Origin: Neobacillus driksii
Lineage (GTDB): Bacteria > Bacillota > Bacilli > Bacillales > Cytobacillaceae
Length of the DNA stretch: 64,000 nt
Reading direction: 5' to 3'
Assembly: GCF_013409995.1 (NCBI RefSeq)
Contig: NZ_JACCBX010000017.1
Coordinates: 62,001 to 126,000, forward strand
Below the pieces are notes generated by a model. The model was not told the DNA's origin. It saw only the letters and a list, made by a program, of their open reading frames with translations, and did not search any database. Shown one piece after another: positions 9,577-18,665 of this stretch (the first letter of the stretch is position 1; every line of letters starts with the position of its first letter). The position numbers and the translations under genes are program-made.

Positions 9577-10398
9577 ATGGAACAGTTAACAACCATTGAC
9601 CGATTAAGCTTAAATCAAATTACGACAGGTAACTGGAATCTACGTCAAGCCGTTGATGGCTGCGTCCGGCAGGAAATTCCTTGGATTGCCCTATGGCGGC
9701 ACAAAGTTGAGGAAATCGGCCTGGCAGACAGTAAGCGGTTGGTGAAAAATGCTGGACTTAAGGTATCAAGCCTTTGTCGAGGCGGTATGTTTCCGGCAGC
9801 AACAGAAAGTGAACGTCAAAAACGAATCGATGATAATAAGCGGGCGATTGAAGAAGCAGCTGAACTGGGGACGGATACCTTGGTACTTGTATGCGGACCT
9901 TCATCAGATAAGGATATTGCAACAGCAAGAAAAATGGTTGCAGACGGTATCGAGCAGATTGTCCCATTTGCTGCAGACTATGGGATTAAATTAGGAATTG
10001 AACCATTGCACCCGATGTATGCGGCAGAAAGATGTGTCATTGTTACCCTGAATGAAGCAAATACCATTGCCGAACAATATCAGCCTGAACAGGTTGGAGT
10101 AGTCGTGGATGTTTTCCATGTGTGGTGGGATCCTGATTTGTACAATCAAATTGCACGTGCAAAGGGACGGATTCTCGGGTTCCATATGTCTGACTGGATT
10201 GTACCGACACCCGATTTATTGATGGGGCGAGGGATGATGGGTGATGGGGTCATTGACATAAGAAAAATTAGATATGCCGTTGAGCAGACTGGCTATAAAG
10301 GTCCGATAGAAGTAGAGATTTTTAATGAAACGATTTGGAATCAGCCTGGAGATGAAGTATTAAGAGTAATGAAGTCCCGCTATTTAGAACATGTTTAA
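9577..10398 (+). CDS. Sugar phosphate isomerase/epimerase-like TIM-barrel protein
   Basis: This 273-residue AP-endonuclease-2/xylose-isomerase-like barrel probably binds a divalent metal. Candidate ligands are the Glu in GIEPLHPM, the Asp and His in VVDVFHVWW, the His in FHMSDW and the Glu in EVEIFN near the C-terminus. It is third in the tight oxidoreductase-DUF993-TIM unit, starting nine bases after the DUF993 stop with GGAGG as ribosome site. Relatives act as keto-sugar isomerases, epimerases, lyases or hydratases, and the exact step is not deducible. Confidence 0.85.
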   Translation: MEQLTTIDRLSLNQITTGNWNLRQAVDGCVRQEIPWIALWRHKVEEIGLADSKRLVKNAGLKVSSLCRGGMFPAATESERQKRIDDNKRAIEEAAELGTDTLVLVCGPSSDKDIATARKMVADGIEQIVPFAADYGIKLGIEPLHPMYAAERCVIVTLNEANTIAEQYQPEQVGVVVDVFHVWWDPDLYNQIARAKGRILGFHMSDWIVPTPDLLMGRGMMGDGVIDIRKIRYAVEQTGYKGPIEVEIFNETIWNQPGDEVLRVMKSRYLEHV

Positions 10399-10543
10399 TA
10401 GTTGAGTACAAATTTCCTCTTAATATAGCAATATGGGAAAAAAATCAGCCTATACTGAACAACTTTAACCAAGTTTATTCTGAATATTCCGTTTAATATA
10501 GACATAAAGCTATTACACTGTAATAAGAAAAGGAGCTAGTGAT

Positions 10544-11302
10544 ATGAGAAATAAGTTTGCAGCCCAATTGTATACGCTAAGAGAAGAATTAAAAAGAGGA
10601 ATTGTACCAGTTTTTAAAGAATTGAAGGAAATGGGCTGGGCCGGAGTTCAGTTGTCGGCGTTACCGCCTGGCTATGATCCAGAAGAAGTCGCAGCAGCTC
10701 TAAAGGAAAATCAACTGGGTACGGCCGGGATACATATATCCATTGACAGGCTGGAAAACGATCTTGATAATCTTCTAGATGAAGTCAGCTTATATCAAAC
10801 AAAAGATATTGTTTGTCCATTCCTTCCTGAGAATTTAAGAAACAGAGAAGGCTATCAAAAAGTAAAGACCTTCTTAAATGAAGTGGCTGAGAAAGCACCC
10901 GGATATCGGATTAGCTATCATAACCATGCTTTTGAATTTGACACTGAAATAGAAGGGAAATCTTCTTTAGAATACTTGTTAGAACCAACAGCAGAGAATA
11001 AAATTTTGGCGGAAATTGACGTGTTTTGGGTAAAAAAAGGCGGAAGAGACCCGCTGCAATTTCTACAAGCATATGCACAAAGAATGCCTATTATCCATTT
11101 AAAAGACATGACAAAGGATGAAAGAAAAACCTTTGCGGAAGTTGGAACAGGCTTGATTGATTTTGCTCCAATCCTAGATTGGTGTGAAAAATCAGGAGTT
11201 GAATGGTATGCAGTGGAACAAGATATCTGTCCTGGTAACCCAATGGATAGTCTTCAAACAAGCTTAGAAAACCTAAAAGTACTTGCAAAGCAATTTCAAT
11301 AA
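10544..11302 (+). CDS. Sugar phosphate isomerase/epimerase-like TIM-barrel protein
   Basis: This is a 252-residue xylose-isomerase-like barrel. Characteristic segments are QLYTLREELKRG at the start, ISYHNHAFEF in the middle, AEIDVFWVKKGG with acidic metal ligand, HLKDMTKDE, EVGTGLIDF and VEQDIC near the end. This pattern resembles the barrel proteins that hydrate or eliminate 3-keto sugars next to Gfo/Idh/MocA genes, an assignment based on memory of the family rather than a search. ATG follows AAAAGGAGC. It is followed after 54 bases by another oxidoreductase with which it may form a functional pair. Confidence 0.85.
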   Translation: MRNKFAAQLYTLREELKRGIVPVFKELKEMGWAGVQLSALPPGYDPEEVAAALKENQLGTAGIHISIDRLENDLDNLLDEVSLYQTKDIVCPFLPENLRNREGYQKVKTFLNEVAEKAPGYRISYHNHAFEFDTEIEGKSSLEYLLEPTAENKILAEIDVFWVKKGGRDPLQFLQAYAQRMPIIHLKDMTKDERKTFAEVGTGLIDFAPILDWCEKSGVEWYAVEQDICPGNPMDSLQTSLENLKVLAKQFQ

Positions 11303-11356
11303 AACAAATCTGAAGCGCTTACTGCAAACCAATTATGAAATAAGGAGAGGGAAAAT

Positions 11357-12520
11357 TTGGAGAATGTCAAAATAGGAATTATCGGTATTGGCAATATGGG
11401 AAGTTCCCATTCACTCTATCTTAATAATGGTGAAGTACCAGGGGCAGTATTAACAGCCGTATGTGATCAGAACCCCGAGAGATTAAAATGGACAAAAGAA
11501 ACATTAGGTGAAAATATACAAATGTTTGACAATACCGAAGCATTTTTCGAATTCGGTGATATTGATGCGGTGATTGTAGCAACCCCGCATTATGATCATC
11601 CGCCTTTAGCGATAAAAGCCCTTCAAAAAGGTCTACATGTTTTGGTAGAAAAGCCGGTTGGTGTTTTTACCAAAAACGTTCGTGAATTGAATGAGGTGGC
11701 TAAAAAAAGTGGAAAAGTTTTTGGGATTATGTTTAACCAACGAACCAATCCTTTGTATCAAAAGCTAAGAGATCTTGTACAAAGCGGAGAATTAGGAGAA
11801 ATCAAACGAACAAATTGGATTATAACAGATTGGTATCGGTCTCAAAGCTATTATGATTCAGGCGGTTGGAGAGCAACATGGGCAGGTGAAGGCGGCGGGG
11901 TCCTCGCAAATCAAGACCCACACCAGCTTGATTTATGGCAATGGACGAGCGGATTGATGCCGAAACGAGTTCGGGCATTTTGTGGGTTTGGTAAGTTTCA
12001 TAATATTGAAGTAGAAGATGACGTAACGGCTTATGTTGAATACGAAAATGGTGCAACAGGTGTATTCGTTACTTCAACAGGTGATGCTCCTGGAACCAAT
12101 CGCTACGAAATATCCGGGGATCGTGGAAAATTGGTAGTCGAAGATGGAAAATTGACATTTTGGAGATTAAGACAATCCGAAAGGGAATTTAACAGAGAAT
12201 ATAAAGGTGGATTTGGAGAACCAGAATGCTGGAAAATTGATATCCCAATTAAAGGAGTAGCAACACAGCATAAAGGAATTACCACCAACTGGGTGAATGC
12301 GATTCTTCATGGCACAGAATTATTAGGGCCAGGCGTAGAAGGAATCAAAGGGCTAGAAATTTCGAATGCTATGCATTTATCTGCCTGGACAGACGATTGG
12401 GTAGACCTTCCCATAAATGAAGATCTCTTCTATTCAAAATTGCAAGAGAGAATCAAAACCTCTACATTCAAAAAGGAAATCGTTGCTGATCGAACACTTA
12501 ATATTCAAGGAACACATTAA
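11357..12520 (+). CDS. Gfo/Idh/MocA-family oxidoreductase
   Basis: This 387-residue NAD(P)-dependent dehydrogenase has a classic nucleotide loop GIGNMG (10-15), catalytic EKP (98-100) and a GGGVLANQDPHQLDLWQW active-site segment. The start is TTG, supported by AAGGAGAGGG just upstream; no ATG fits better. The PHQLDLWQW region, rich in aromatic residues, is typical of members acting on whole glycosides or anhydro sugars. A terminator follows 24 bases after the stop, so this gene ends a transcription unit that also holds the TIM-barrel gene before it. Confidence 0.88.
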   Translation: MENVKIGIIGIGNMGSSHSLYLNNGEVPGAVLTAVCDQNPERLKWTKETLGENIQMFDNTEAFFEFGDIDAVIVATPHYDHPPLAIKALQKGLHVLVEKPVGVFTKNVRELNEVAKKSGKVFGIMFNQRTNPLYQKLRDLVQSGELGEIKRTNWIITDWYRSQSYYDSGGWRATWAGEGGGVLANQDPHQLDLWQWTSGLMPKRVRAFCGFGKFHNIEVEDDVTAYVEYENGATGVFVTSTGDAPGTNRYEISGDRGKLVVEDGKLTFWRLRQSEREFNREYKGGFGEPECWKIDIPIKGVATQHKGITTNWVNAILHGTELLGPGVEGIKGLEISNAMHLSAWTDDWVDLPINEDLFYSKLQERIKTSTFKKEIVADRTLNIQGTH

Positions 12521-12543
12521 AGGATTAGCTAAATAACACTTGA

Positions 12544-12575
12544 AAAGCAGAATATCCCCTATATTCTGCTTTCTT
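12544..12575 (+). terminator. Rho-independent terminator
   Basis: A perfect 12-base stem AAAGCAGAATAT / ATATTCTGCTTT with a five-base loop is followed by CTTCTT. It lies between the oxidoreductase at 11357 and the toroid-protein gene at 12601, whose ribosome site begins within 25 bases downstream, so some readthrough is likely. Confidence 0.75.
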
Positions 12576-12600
12576 CTTACGATTTGAGAGGAGTAAAGCC

Positions 12601-14448
12601 TTGTTAGAAAAACCATTTCCGCTTGAAGGTGCAGTATCGAAGTATGTTGAACAATTTGATGAATCACAAATACGTGATTCACAGTACAAAAAAAGCTCAT
12701 ATCTAGACATCATTGAACCTCTTGTTCATTATTTTTATACCTGTATGGATGACGAAGGTCGAATTATCGACCCTTGTATGCATCGTGAGACACAATATTC
12801 TACCCCAGCTTTCGCTGCTGCCACAGCACTCTTATATACGCAGCGAATGGAAAATTGGATGTTAGTAAGTGCTAGTAAAGCGTTAGATTCTTCGCTTAAA
12901 CAAATGGTGGAAGAGAATTGTGCAGATGATCATAGTAATTTTTATACCACCATGGTCACTTTTGCTTATATGAAACTGAAACCTTATGTATCTGACACAA
13001 AAGCCAAACAATGGGAAATGTCATTTTCTAGAATGAATCCTGCAAGTTTATATCGAAAAACCATTAACAATTGGAAAGTGGTGGCACTTGCAGGAGAATA
13101 CTTGCGGGGAGCACATGGGCTTGGAAATCCTATGGATTTAGAAGAGATTGATCAGGAATTAGCCCCCCAAATGGAGCTTTTAACAGAGTATGGTCTCTAT
13201 GTAGATCCAAATGGCCCAATGGCATATGCCATGTTTACACGAAACTATTTTCGATTAATGTTGCTTGAAGGGTATGACGGCAGGCACAAAGAGAGATTGG
13301 TAGAATGCTGTAAGCGTGGAGACTTAACGTCACTGTTTATGCAAAGTCCAACAGGCGAAATGCCGACGGGAGGCCGAAGCTCCCAGCATCAGTGGAATGA
13401 AGCCCAACAAGCTTTTCAGTTTGAAGTGGCAGCAAATGAATATGCCAATCGTGGAGATTATATCATGGCAGCGGCCTTTAAACGGGGAGCAGCGTTATCG
13501 CTAGAATCTATCAAAAGATGGAAGAGGCCGACAGGCGAGCTGAATGTGGTCAGAAATTATGCTGACCCTATGGCTCGTACCGGTTACGAAACCTACACCT
13601 ATCATTCTCAATACAATTTGCTTGCAGCGTATTTTTTAGCGCTGGCATTCGAACAGGGTGACGATGAAATAGGAGAACTTCCATGTCCAGCACAAACAGG
13701 TGGATTCTATCTTTTGATGGAACCGTATTTTCATAAATTGATTATTAATGCAGGCGGGCATTACATTGAGTATCAGACCAAAGGGGATAAAAACTACACT
13801 CCTACAGGAATTGTCCGGATCCAGCGAAAAAATGTATGGCCCACCATTGGTCCAGCAGATGGAACACCATTAACAAGTAATAGAGCTCTATCATTTGCTC
13901 CAGCTTGGATCAATGTAAACAATGTGATGACACGATTAAGTGAGATGACATCAAAAGAATCTCCCAATCTGGATGTCTCTGTAATATCCTGTGACCCTAA
14001 AAAAGTCGAGGTGAAACTTGTTTTTAGAGGACCTATGAATGGGGCTTTTCTGATTGAGCAAACGCTTACCGTTACACCAGAAATCCTACTTGTGCAAGAT
14101 TCTATTATAGGTGAGATAGAAAGTGTGGTACAGGAATTTCCTCTGTTTTTATCTGATGGCGAAACCAGCACGAAAATTAGCTGTACAGAAAACAGGATTG
14201 ACGTTGATTATAAAGGAAATAAGGTTTGTATTAAAGTGCTTGATGATAAGGCTTTTACGGGCATAGAAATGGGACCCCAGGTTGTCCGATACCGTAATGG
14301 ATTACTGACAAGTGCATCCTATCAGACAAAGCAAACCGTTTCTCACTATATGGTTCATCTCTATCAAGATGATGAATACATTGAGGAGAATACTTTACTA
14401 GAAATGATGGAAGTCAGTAAAATTGATTCTTTAGTTGGAAGGAGTTAA
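12601..14448 (+). CDS. Predicted alpha/alpha-toroid carbohydrate-active protein, function unknown
   Basis: The 615-residue protein has no signal peptide and so probably acts in the cytoplasm. The first 380 residues are helix-rich with many aromatic and His residues (for example DHSNFYTTMVTF, NNWKVVALAGEYLR, YHSQYNLLAAYF), as in the alpha/alpha toroids of heparinase-type polysaccharide lyases and some glycosidases. The last 220 residues look like beta-sandwich sequence. The segment TGGRSSQHQWNEAQ, with Arg, His, Trp and Glu, is a candidate active site. I cannot assign a named family. The start is TTG with GAGAGGAG seven bases upstream. The stop is three bases before the next gene. Alternatives are a glucuronyl hydrolase-like enzyme or a lyase of a modified oligosaccharide. 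Confidence 0.65.
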   Translation: MLEKPFPLEGAVSKYVEQFDESQIRDSQYKKSSYLDIIEPLVHYFYTCMDDEGRIIDPCMHRETQYSTPAFAAATALLYTQRMENWMLVSASKALDSSLKQMVEENCADDHSNFYTTMVTFAYMKLKPYVSDTKAKQWEMSFSRMNPASLYRKTINNWKVVALAGEYLRGAHGLGNPMDLEEIDQELAPQMELLTEYGLYVDPNGPMAYAMFTRNYFRLMLLEGYDGRHKERLVECCKRGDLTSLFMQSPTGEMPTGGRSSQHQWNEAQQAFQFEVAANEYANRGDYIMAAAFKRGAALSLESIKRWKRPTGELNVVRNYADPMARTGYETYTYHSQYNLLAAYFLALAFEQGDDEIGELPCPAQTGGFYLLMEPYFHKLIINAGGHYIEYQTKGDKNYTPTGIVRIQRKNVWPTIGPADGTPLTSNRALSFAPAWINVNNVMTRLSEMTSKESPNLDVSVISCDPKKVEVKLVFRGPMNGAFLIEQTLTVTPEILLVQDSIIGEIESVVQEFPLFLSDGETSTKISCTENRIDVDYKGNKVCIKVLDDKAFTGIEMGPQVVRYRNGLLTSASYQTKQTVSHYMVHLYQDDEYIEENTLLEMMEVSKIDSLVGRS

Positions 14449-14451
14449 AGG

Positions 14452-15270
14452 ATGAAATTAGCTTTTACGACATTAGGTTGTCCCAATTGGGATTTAGATA
14501 AAATCATCTCAAATGCAGTGGAAAACGGCTATGATGGAGTTGATTTCCGAGGTTACCTAGGTGAATTGGATCTATTTAAATTTCCAGAGTTCTCAAGTAA
14601 CGTACGTGAGACTGTTCGCAGATTTCAAGAAGCATCCCTAGAAGTGCCCTGTTTTTCAAGCTCGGTAAGGCTGTTTACAAACTCAAGAGAAGAATTTGAA
14701 ATTTATCGAGAAGAATTAACGAACTATGCGGCGCTTTGTCAAGAATTTCACACGCCATACATTCGGGTATTTGGCGGTTCCATTAGAGATACAAGCAGAG
14801 AAGAAGCATTTTCAATTGTAGAGAGTACCGTCTTAGAATATCTCAAAATTGCGGAGGAGTACGACGTTCACCTCCTTTTTGAAACACATGATGATTGGAC
14901 CAGCAGCGAATATATGAAAGAAATTTTTACTAGAATTCACTCCTCACATTTTCATGTCCTATGGGATGTGCATCATCCTTATCGAACGATAGGAGAAGAA
15001 CCTGCCTTCACTTGGGAGACTCTTGGAGACTATGTTAAATATACACACTGGAAGGATTCTTATGTAAAGGAAGGTACACAAAGAGGGTACCAGCTTTGTC
15101 TTCTTGGGGAGGGTGATGTCCCCTTAAAAGAAATATACACTCTTTTAAAGAGTAATGGATACGAAGGCTATTGCACATTAGAATGGGAAAAAAAATGGTG
15201 TCCTGAGATAGAAGAACCAGAAATTGCATTTAAACAATATAGTTCTTTTATGAAAGAAATACTTAAATAA
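14452..15270 (+). CDS. Sugar phosphate isomerase/epimerase-like TIM-barrel protein
   Basis: This is a 272-residue xylose-isomerase-like barrel. Likely metal ligands lie in LLFETHDDW (Glu), VLWDVHHPYR (Asp, His), THWKDS (His) and CTLEWEKKW (Glu). It begins three bases after the toroid-protein stop, with GGAAGGAG inside the upstream gene, so the two are almost certainly co-translated. It is followed twelve bases later by another barrel gene, so two different isomerase- or lyase-type steps are coupled here. The exact reaction is unknown. Confidence 0.85.
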   Translation: MKLAFTTLGCPNWDLDKIISNAVENGYDGVDFRGYLGELDLFKFPEFSSNVRETVRRFQEASLEVPCFSSSVRLFTNSREEFEIYREELTNYAALCQEFHTPYIRVFGGSIRDTSREEAFSIVESTVLEYLKIAEEYDVHLLFETHDDWTSSEYMKEIFTRIHSSHFHVLWDVHHPYRTIGEEPAFTWETLGDYVKYTHWKDSYVKEGTQRGYQLCLLGEGDVPLKEIYTLLKSNGYEGYCTLEWEKKWCPEIEEPEIAFKQYSSFMKEILK

Positions 15271-15282
15271 GGTGGGATTTAT

Positions 15283-16053
15283 ATGAAACTAGGTTGTTGT
15301 GCAGGTATAGAGAAAGCGTCCATTCTCTATCAAGCTGGTTATGATTTTATTGAATGTACGGTTGTTTCATTACAACCTGAGGCAAGCGAAGCGGAGTTTA
15401 CATCCATCCTAAGAACTTATGAAGAATCGCCCATTCCGGTTGAAGCCTGTAATATTCTTCTTCCCGGAGATTTAAAAATTGTCGGCGAACAGGTTAATAC
15501 CGAACGGATAAAAAAATATTTGGCGTCTGCCTTAGAACGAGTAAAACGAATAGGTGCTGACACCATTGTGTTTGGAAGCGGGGGTGCTAGAGCATTGCCA
15601 GATGGTTTTTCAAGGATGAAAGGTGAAGAACAAATTGTCCAGTTTTTGCATCTGGCAGCTGACGTGGCGGATCCACTCGATTTGACCATTGTCATAGAGC
15701 CTCTTAATAGAAAGGAATCAAATATTATTAACAGTGTTCCAGAAGCAGTCAAATTTGCTGAAATAGTAAACCGTAAATCGATTAAGGCCTTGGCAGATTT
15801 TTACCATATGGATGAAGATTCTGAGCCTTTAACTCATATTTACGAACATAAAGATTTTATTAAACATATCCATGTTGCAGACTCTGGCAGACTATCACCT
15901 GGTACAGGAAGTTACCCATATTCGGACTTTGTCAACTTGGTGCAGCAATCTAGTTATAATGGCCGGATTTCAATCGAATGTAAGTGGAATGACTTTGAAA
16001 CAGAGGTTAAACAATCACTACTTTATTTAAAAGAGCAGTTTCGTATTGCATAG
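15283..16053 (+). CDS. Sugar phosphate isomerase/epimerase-like TIM-barrel protein
   Basis: This 256-residue barrel protein carries VIEPLNRKESN, a segment typical of hydroxypyruvate isomerase and tagatose epimerase relatives, plus ALADFYHMDED, HIHVADSGR and RISIECKW, which supply the usual Glu/Asp/His/Glu metal site. ATG follows AAGGTGGG. It is the second of two adjacent barrel genes in this operon and differs clearly from the one upstream, which suggests a different step rather than a recent duplicate. Confidence 0.85.
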   Translation: MKLGCCAGIEKASILYQAGYDFIECTVVSLQPEASEAEFTSILRTYEESPIPVEACNILLPGDLKIVGEQVNTERIKKYLASALERVKRIGADTIVFGSGGARALPDGFSRMKGEEQIVQFLHLAADVADPLDLTIVIEPLNRKESNIINSVPEAVKFAEIVNRKSIKALADFYHMDEDSEPLTHIYEHKDFIKHIHVADSGRLSPGTGSYPYSDFVNLVQQSSYNGRISIECKWNDFETEVKQSLLYLKEQFRIA

Positions 16054-16081
16054 TAGTCTCTTATAGGAAAGAAGGGAAAGC

Positions 16082-17065
16082 ATGCTTCGAGGGATTTACT
16101 TACTAGACAATTTTGATCTCATATACGGAAGCGCATATAAAGAAATTAACAACCAGGTACACATCTATGCAGAACCACAAACAAAAATATCCATCAAAGA
16201 GAATCCCTCCATTTTGTCAGCAGCGGATATTATATTGTCTGGATGGGGTTGTCCAGTCATGGATCAATCTTTTCTAGAATTATCTCCTAATTTGAAAGCT
16301 GTATTTTATGGTGCAGGATCTATTAAGAATATTGTAACAGATGAGTTTTGGGATAAAAACATCGTCATAACAAGTGCGTATGAAGCAAATGCGGTACCTG
16401 TTGTGGAATATACGTTATCTCAAATTCTCTTTTCATTGAAACGGGGCTGGTACTTTTTCCAACAAGTAAAAAAGAAAGCTTCCTTTCCAGCTAGAGAAAA
16501 TGTTCCAGGAGCTTATGGATCGACTGTTGGGCTTGTGTCCTTAGGAATGATTGGCCGGAAAGTAGCTGAAATGTTAAAGCAGTTTGATTGTAAGGTCATC
16601 GCATATGATCCTTTGGTTTCCGAAATGGAAGAAAAAGCTCTAAATGTTGAAATGTGTTCATTAGAGGATGTGTTTCGAAGAGCAGATGTCGTTTCCTTAC
16701 ATACTCCTTGGATTAAAGAAACGGAAGGTTTAATTACCGGTAGCCATATTTCTTCCATGAAACCTAATGCGACACTTATCAATACAGCAAGAGGTGCTGT
16801 GATACGGGAGCAGGAGATGATTGAAACACTGCAGCAACGTCAAGACCTTTATGCGATACTAGATGTAACATACCCAGAACCGCCAGTAAAGGACTCACCA
16901 TTATACTTCTTAGAAAATGTCATATTGACTCCGCATATCGCTGGGTCCATGTCAGCTGAATGTCAGAGAATGGGTAAATACATGGCACAAGAGCTTGGAC
17001 GTTATCTAAGGGGTGAACCATTGAAATGGAATATAACGAAAGAAGAATCTATCATAATGGCATAG
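16082..17065 (+). CDS. D-isomer-specific 2-hydroxyacid dehydrogenase
   Basis: This 327-residue NAD-dependent dehydrogenase reduces a 2-keto acid or oxidises a D-2-hydroxy acid. The nucleotide loop is GLVSLGMIG (150-158). The catalytic set is visible as Arg237 in NTARGAV, Glu266 in TYPEPP and His285 in LTPHIAGS. The catalytic domain at both ends and the NAD domain between them fit the family. It begins 28 bases after the second barrel gene and so belongs to the same operon. It implies that a sugar acid or keto acid arises in this pathway, or is a side product that needs recycling. Confidence 0.88.
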   Translation: MLRGIYLLDNFDLIYGSAYKEINNQVHIYAEPQTKISIKENPSILSAADIILSGWGCPVMDQSFLELSPNLKAVFYGAGSIKNIVTDEFWDKNIVITSAYEANAVPVVEYTLSQILFSLKRGWYFFQQVKKKASFPARENVPGAYGSTVGLVSLGMIGRKVAEMLKQFDCKVIAYDPLVSEMEEKALNVEMCSLEDVFRRADVVSLHTPWIKETEGLITGSHISSMKPNATLINTARGAVIREQEMIETLQQRQDLYAILDVTYPEPPVKDSPLYFLENVILTPHIAGSMSAECQRMGKYMAQELGRYLRGEPLKWNITKEESIIMA

Positions 17066-17176
17066 AAATAGATTACTAAATTAGATGTGTACAGGGATTG
17101 CGATGTGATCCTGACGTATAGATTTGTAAAAAAAGCTTAAGAACAATCAAGTCATTTAATGAATGGAGTTTTTACG

Positions 17177-18274
17177 ATGGATAAACAAGATGGAATGAAC
17201 TACGCACCAAAAGGACTGGTAAATCATATTGTAGAGAAAGGAGAATTCCCTTTTGCTGCCATTGGTTTAGATCATGGTCATATCTATGGAATGTGTAACG
17301 GATTAATAGAAGCTGGCGGCGAACTTGTTGCAGTGTATGATCCTGATCCAAATAAGCTTGAAAAATTTTGCACTACTTATCCGAATGTAATCCCTGCTGC
17401 ATCAGAAGAAGAGATCTTGAAAAATCCTTCCATCAAGCTAATTGCTGCAGCAAATATTCCTGTAGACCGCTGCGATCTAGGATTAAGAGTCCTTGATGCA
17501 GGGAAACATTTTTTCGTTGATAAACCAGGGTTTACAAACTTGAATCAAATAGGAAAAGCAAAGAAGAAAACAGCAGAAACTGAGTTGAAATGGGGAATTT
17601 ATTATAGCGAACGTCTGCATGTAGAGAGTGCGGTCTTTGCTGGACAATTAATTGAAGAAGGAGCCATTGGCCGTGTTATTCAAGTAACTGGAATGGGTCC
17701 GCACCGTGCAAATCCTGACAGCAGACCAGATTGGTTCTTTGATCCAAAGTATTATGGTGGTATTTTGTGTGACATCGGAAGTCATCAGGTTGAACAATTT
17801 CTATATTATACAGGTGCAAAAGATGCAAAAGTTTTGCATAGTAAAGTAGCGAATTACAACTTCAAAAAATATCCGAAATTTGAGGATTACGGGGATGCCA
17901 CACTTGTTGCCGACAATGGAGCGACGTTTTACTTCCGTGTGGATTGGTTCACACCAGATGGACTTGGTACATGGGGGGACGGTCGTGTATTTATTCTAGG
18001 AACAGATGGATACATCGAGATAAGAAAATACATTGATATTGCCAGGGAAAATCAAGGAGACCATTTATATTTGGTTAATCATCAAGGTGAAAAACAATAT
18101 CAGCTATCAGGAAAAGTCGGCTGTCCTTTCTTTGGAGAATTTATCTTAGATTGCTTGAATGGAACAGAAAATGCCATGACACAAGAACATGCATTTAAGG
18201 CTGCATCTTTATGCATTGAAGCACAAGAAAAAGCGATGAAGATTGAGACTGCTGAAAGGCTATCGGTTAATTAA
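17177..18274 (+). CDS. Divergent Gfo/Idh/MocA-family protein
   Basis: The protein has 365 residues from the ATG at 17177, chosen because ATGGAG lies eight bases upstream; an earlier in-frame ATG at 17159 has no ribosome site. The Rossmann loop is unorthodox (AIGLDHGHIYGM), and the usual EKP is DKP (VDKPGF). The rest, including GGILCDIGSHQVEQFLYY with the conserved Asp and His, fits the family. Members with this GxDHxH-like start are often reductases or dehydrogenases in sugar loci. It closes locus A, before the terminator at 18349, and may have its own weak promoter in the 111-base gap before it. Confidence 0.82.
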   Translation: MDKQDGMNYAPKGLVNHIVEKGEFPFAAIGLDHGHIYGMCNGLIEAGGELVAVYDPDPNKLEKFCTTYPNVIPAASEEEILKNPSIKLIAAANIPVDRCDLGLRVLDAGKHFFVDKPGFTNLNQIGKAKKKTAETELKWGIYYSERLHVESAVFAGQLIEEGAIGRVIQVTGMGPHRANPDSRPDWFFDPKYYGGILCDIGSHQVEQFLYYTGAKDAKVLHSKVANYNFKKYPKFEDYGDATLVADNGATFYFRVDWFTPDGLGTWGDGRVFILGTDGYIEIRKYIDIARENQGDHLYLVNHQGEKQYQLSGKVGCPFFGEFILDCLNGTENAMTQEHAFKAASLCIEAQEKAMKIETAERLSVN

Positions 18275-18348
18275 AAAGATGTAAGAAGAGTGCCATGGAT
18301 TCAGGTAATTTCCAAGTATTTGAAAGAAAGAACAGAGCTGGAAAGGTA

Positions 18349-18380
18349 AAGGACTAACCAATCGAGGTTAGTCCTTCATT
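18349..18380 (+). terminator. Terminator of locus A
   Basis: An 11-base perfect stem (AAGGACTAACC at 18349-18359 with its complement at 18366-18376) has a six-base loop and is followed by CATTTCT. It lies 75 bases after the last oxidoreductase and before the minus-strand island genes. Confidence 0.75.
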
Positions 18381-18413
18381 TCTAGCCTAATTATATTTTC
18401 TTCAATAATTTAA

Positions 18414-18653
18414 TTACCTAGAGATTTTGTTCAACGATCTTAATCGTTTAATAAGATTTTCTAATGCTTCACTTTCAGTTTGGAATTCTTTCTCTGAGAT
18501 CGGATTTGCCCGCTCGTCTGAAGTATATACTATCCATTTATTTGCTTTTTCGCTAATACCGACTTCATTAGGTTTAATTTTATGGTCATCGAACCAATTT
18601 AAATTCTGTAATTTCTCATTTTGGATGATTTCTAAAGCACCCTCTCTTGTCAA
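18414..18653 (-). CDS. Probable immunity protein (Imm59-like)
   Basis: The 79-residue acidic and basic protein with NKWIVYTSDERA in the middle and EALENLIKRLRSLN at the end resembles, from memory, the Imm59 immunity family of polymorphic toxin systems. The track-type GTG at 18662 has its ribosome site too close; TTG at 18653 lies eight bases after AAGGTG and is the better start. Directly upstream on the same strand is the broken C-terminus of a TNT-like toxin, the usual position for an immunity gene. Its partner here is degenerate, so it may now be an orphan that protects against siblings' toxin. Confidence 0.6.
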   Translation of the reverse strand: MTREGALEIIQNEKLQNLNWFDDHKIKPNEVGISEKANKWIVYTSDERANPISEKEFQTESEALENLIKRLRSLNKISR

Positions 18654-18665
18654 CGTAATCACACC

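Noticed and set aside
11303-11325. CTGAAGCGCTTACTG as a cre box
   Set aside because: One base is missing relative to the consensus spacing, so it does not fit.
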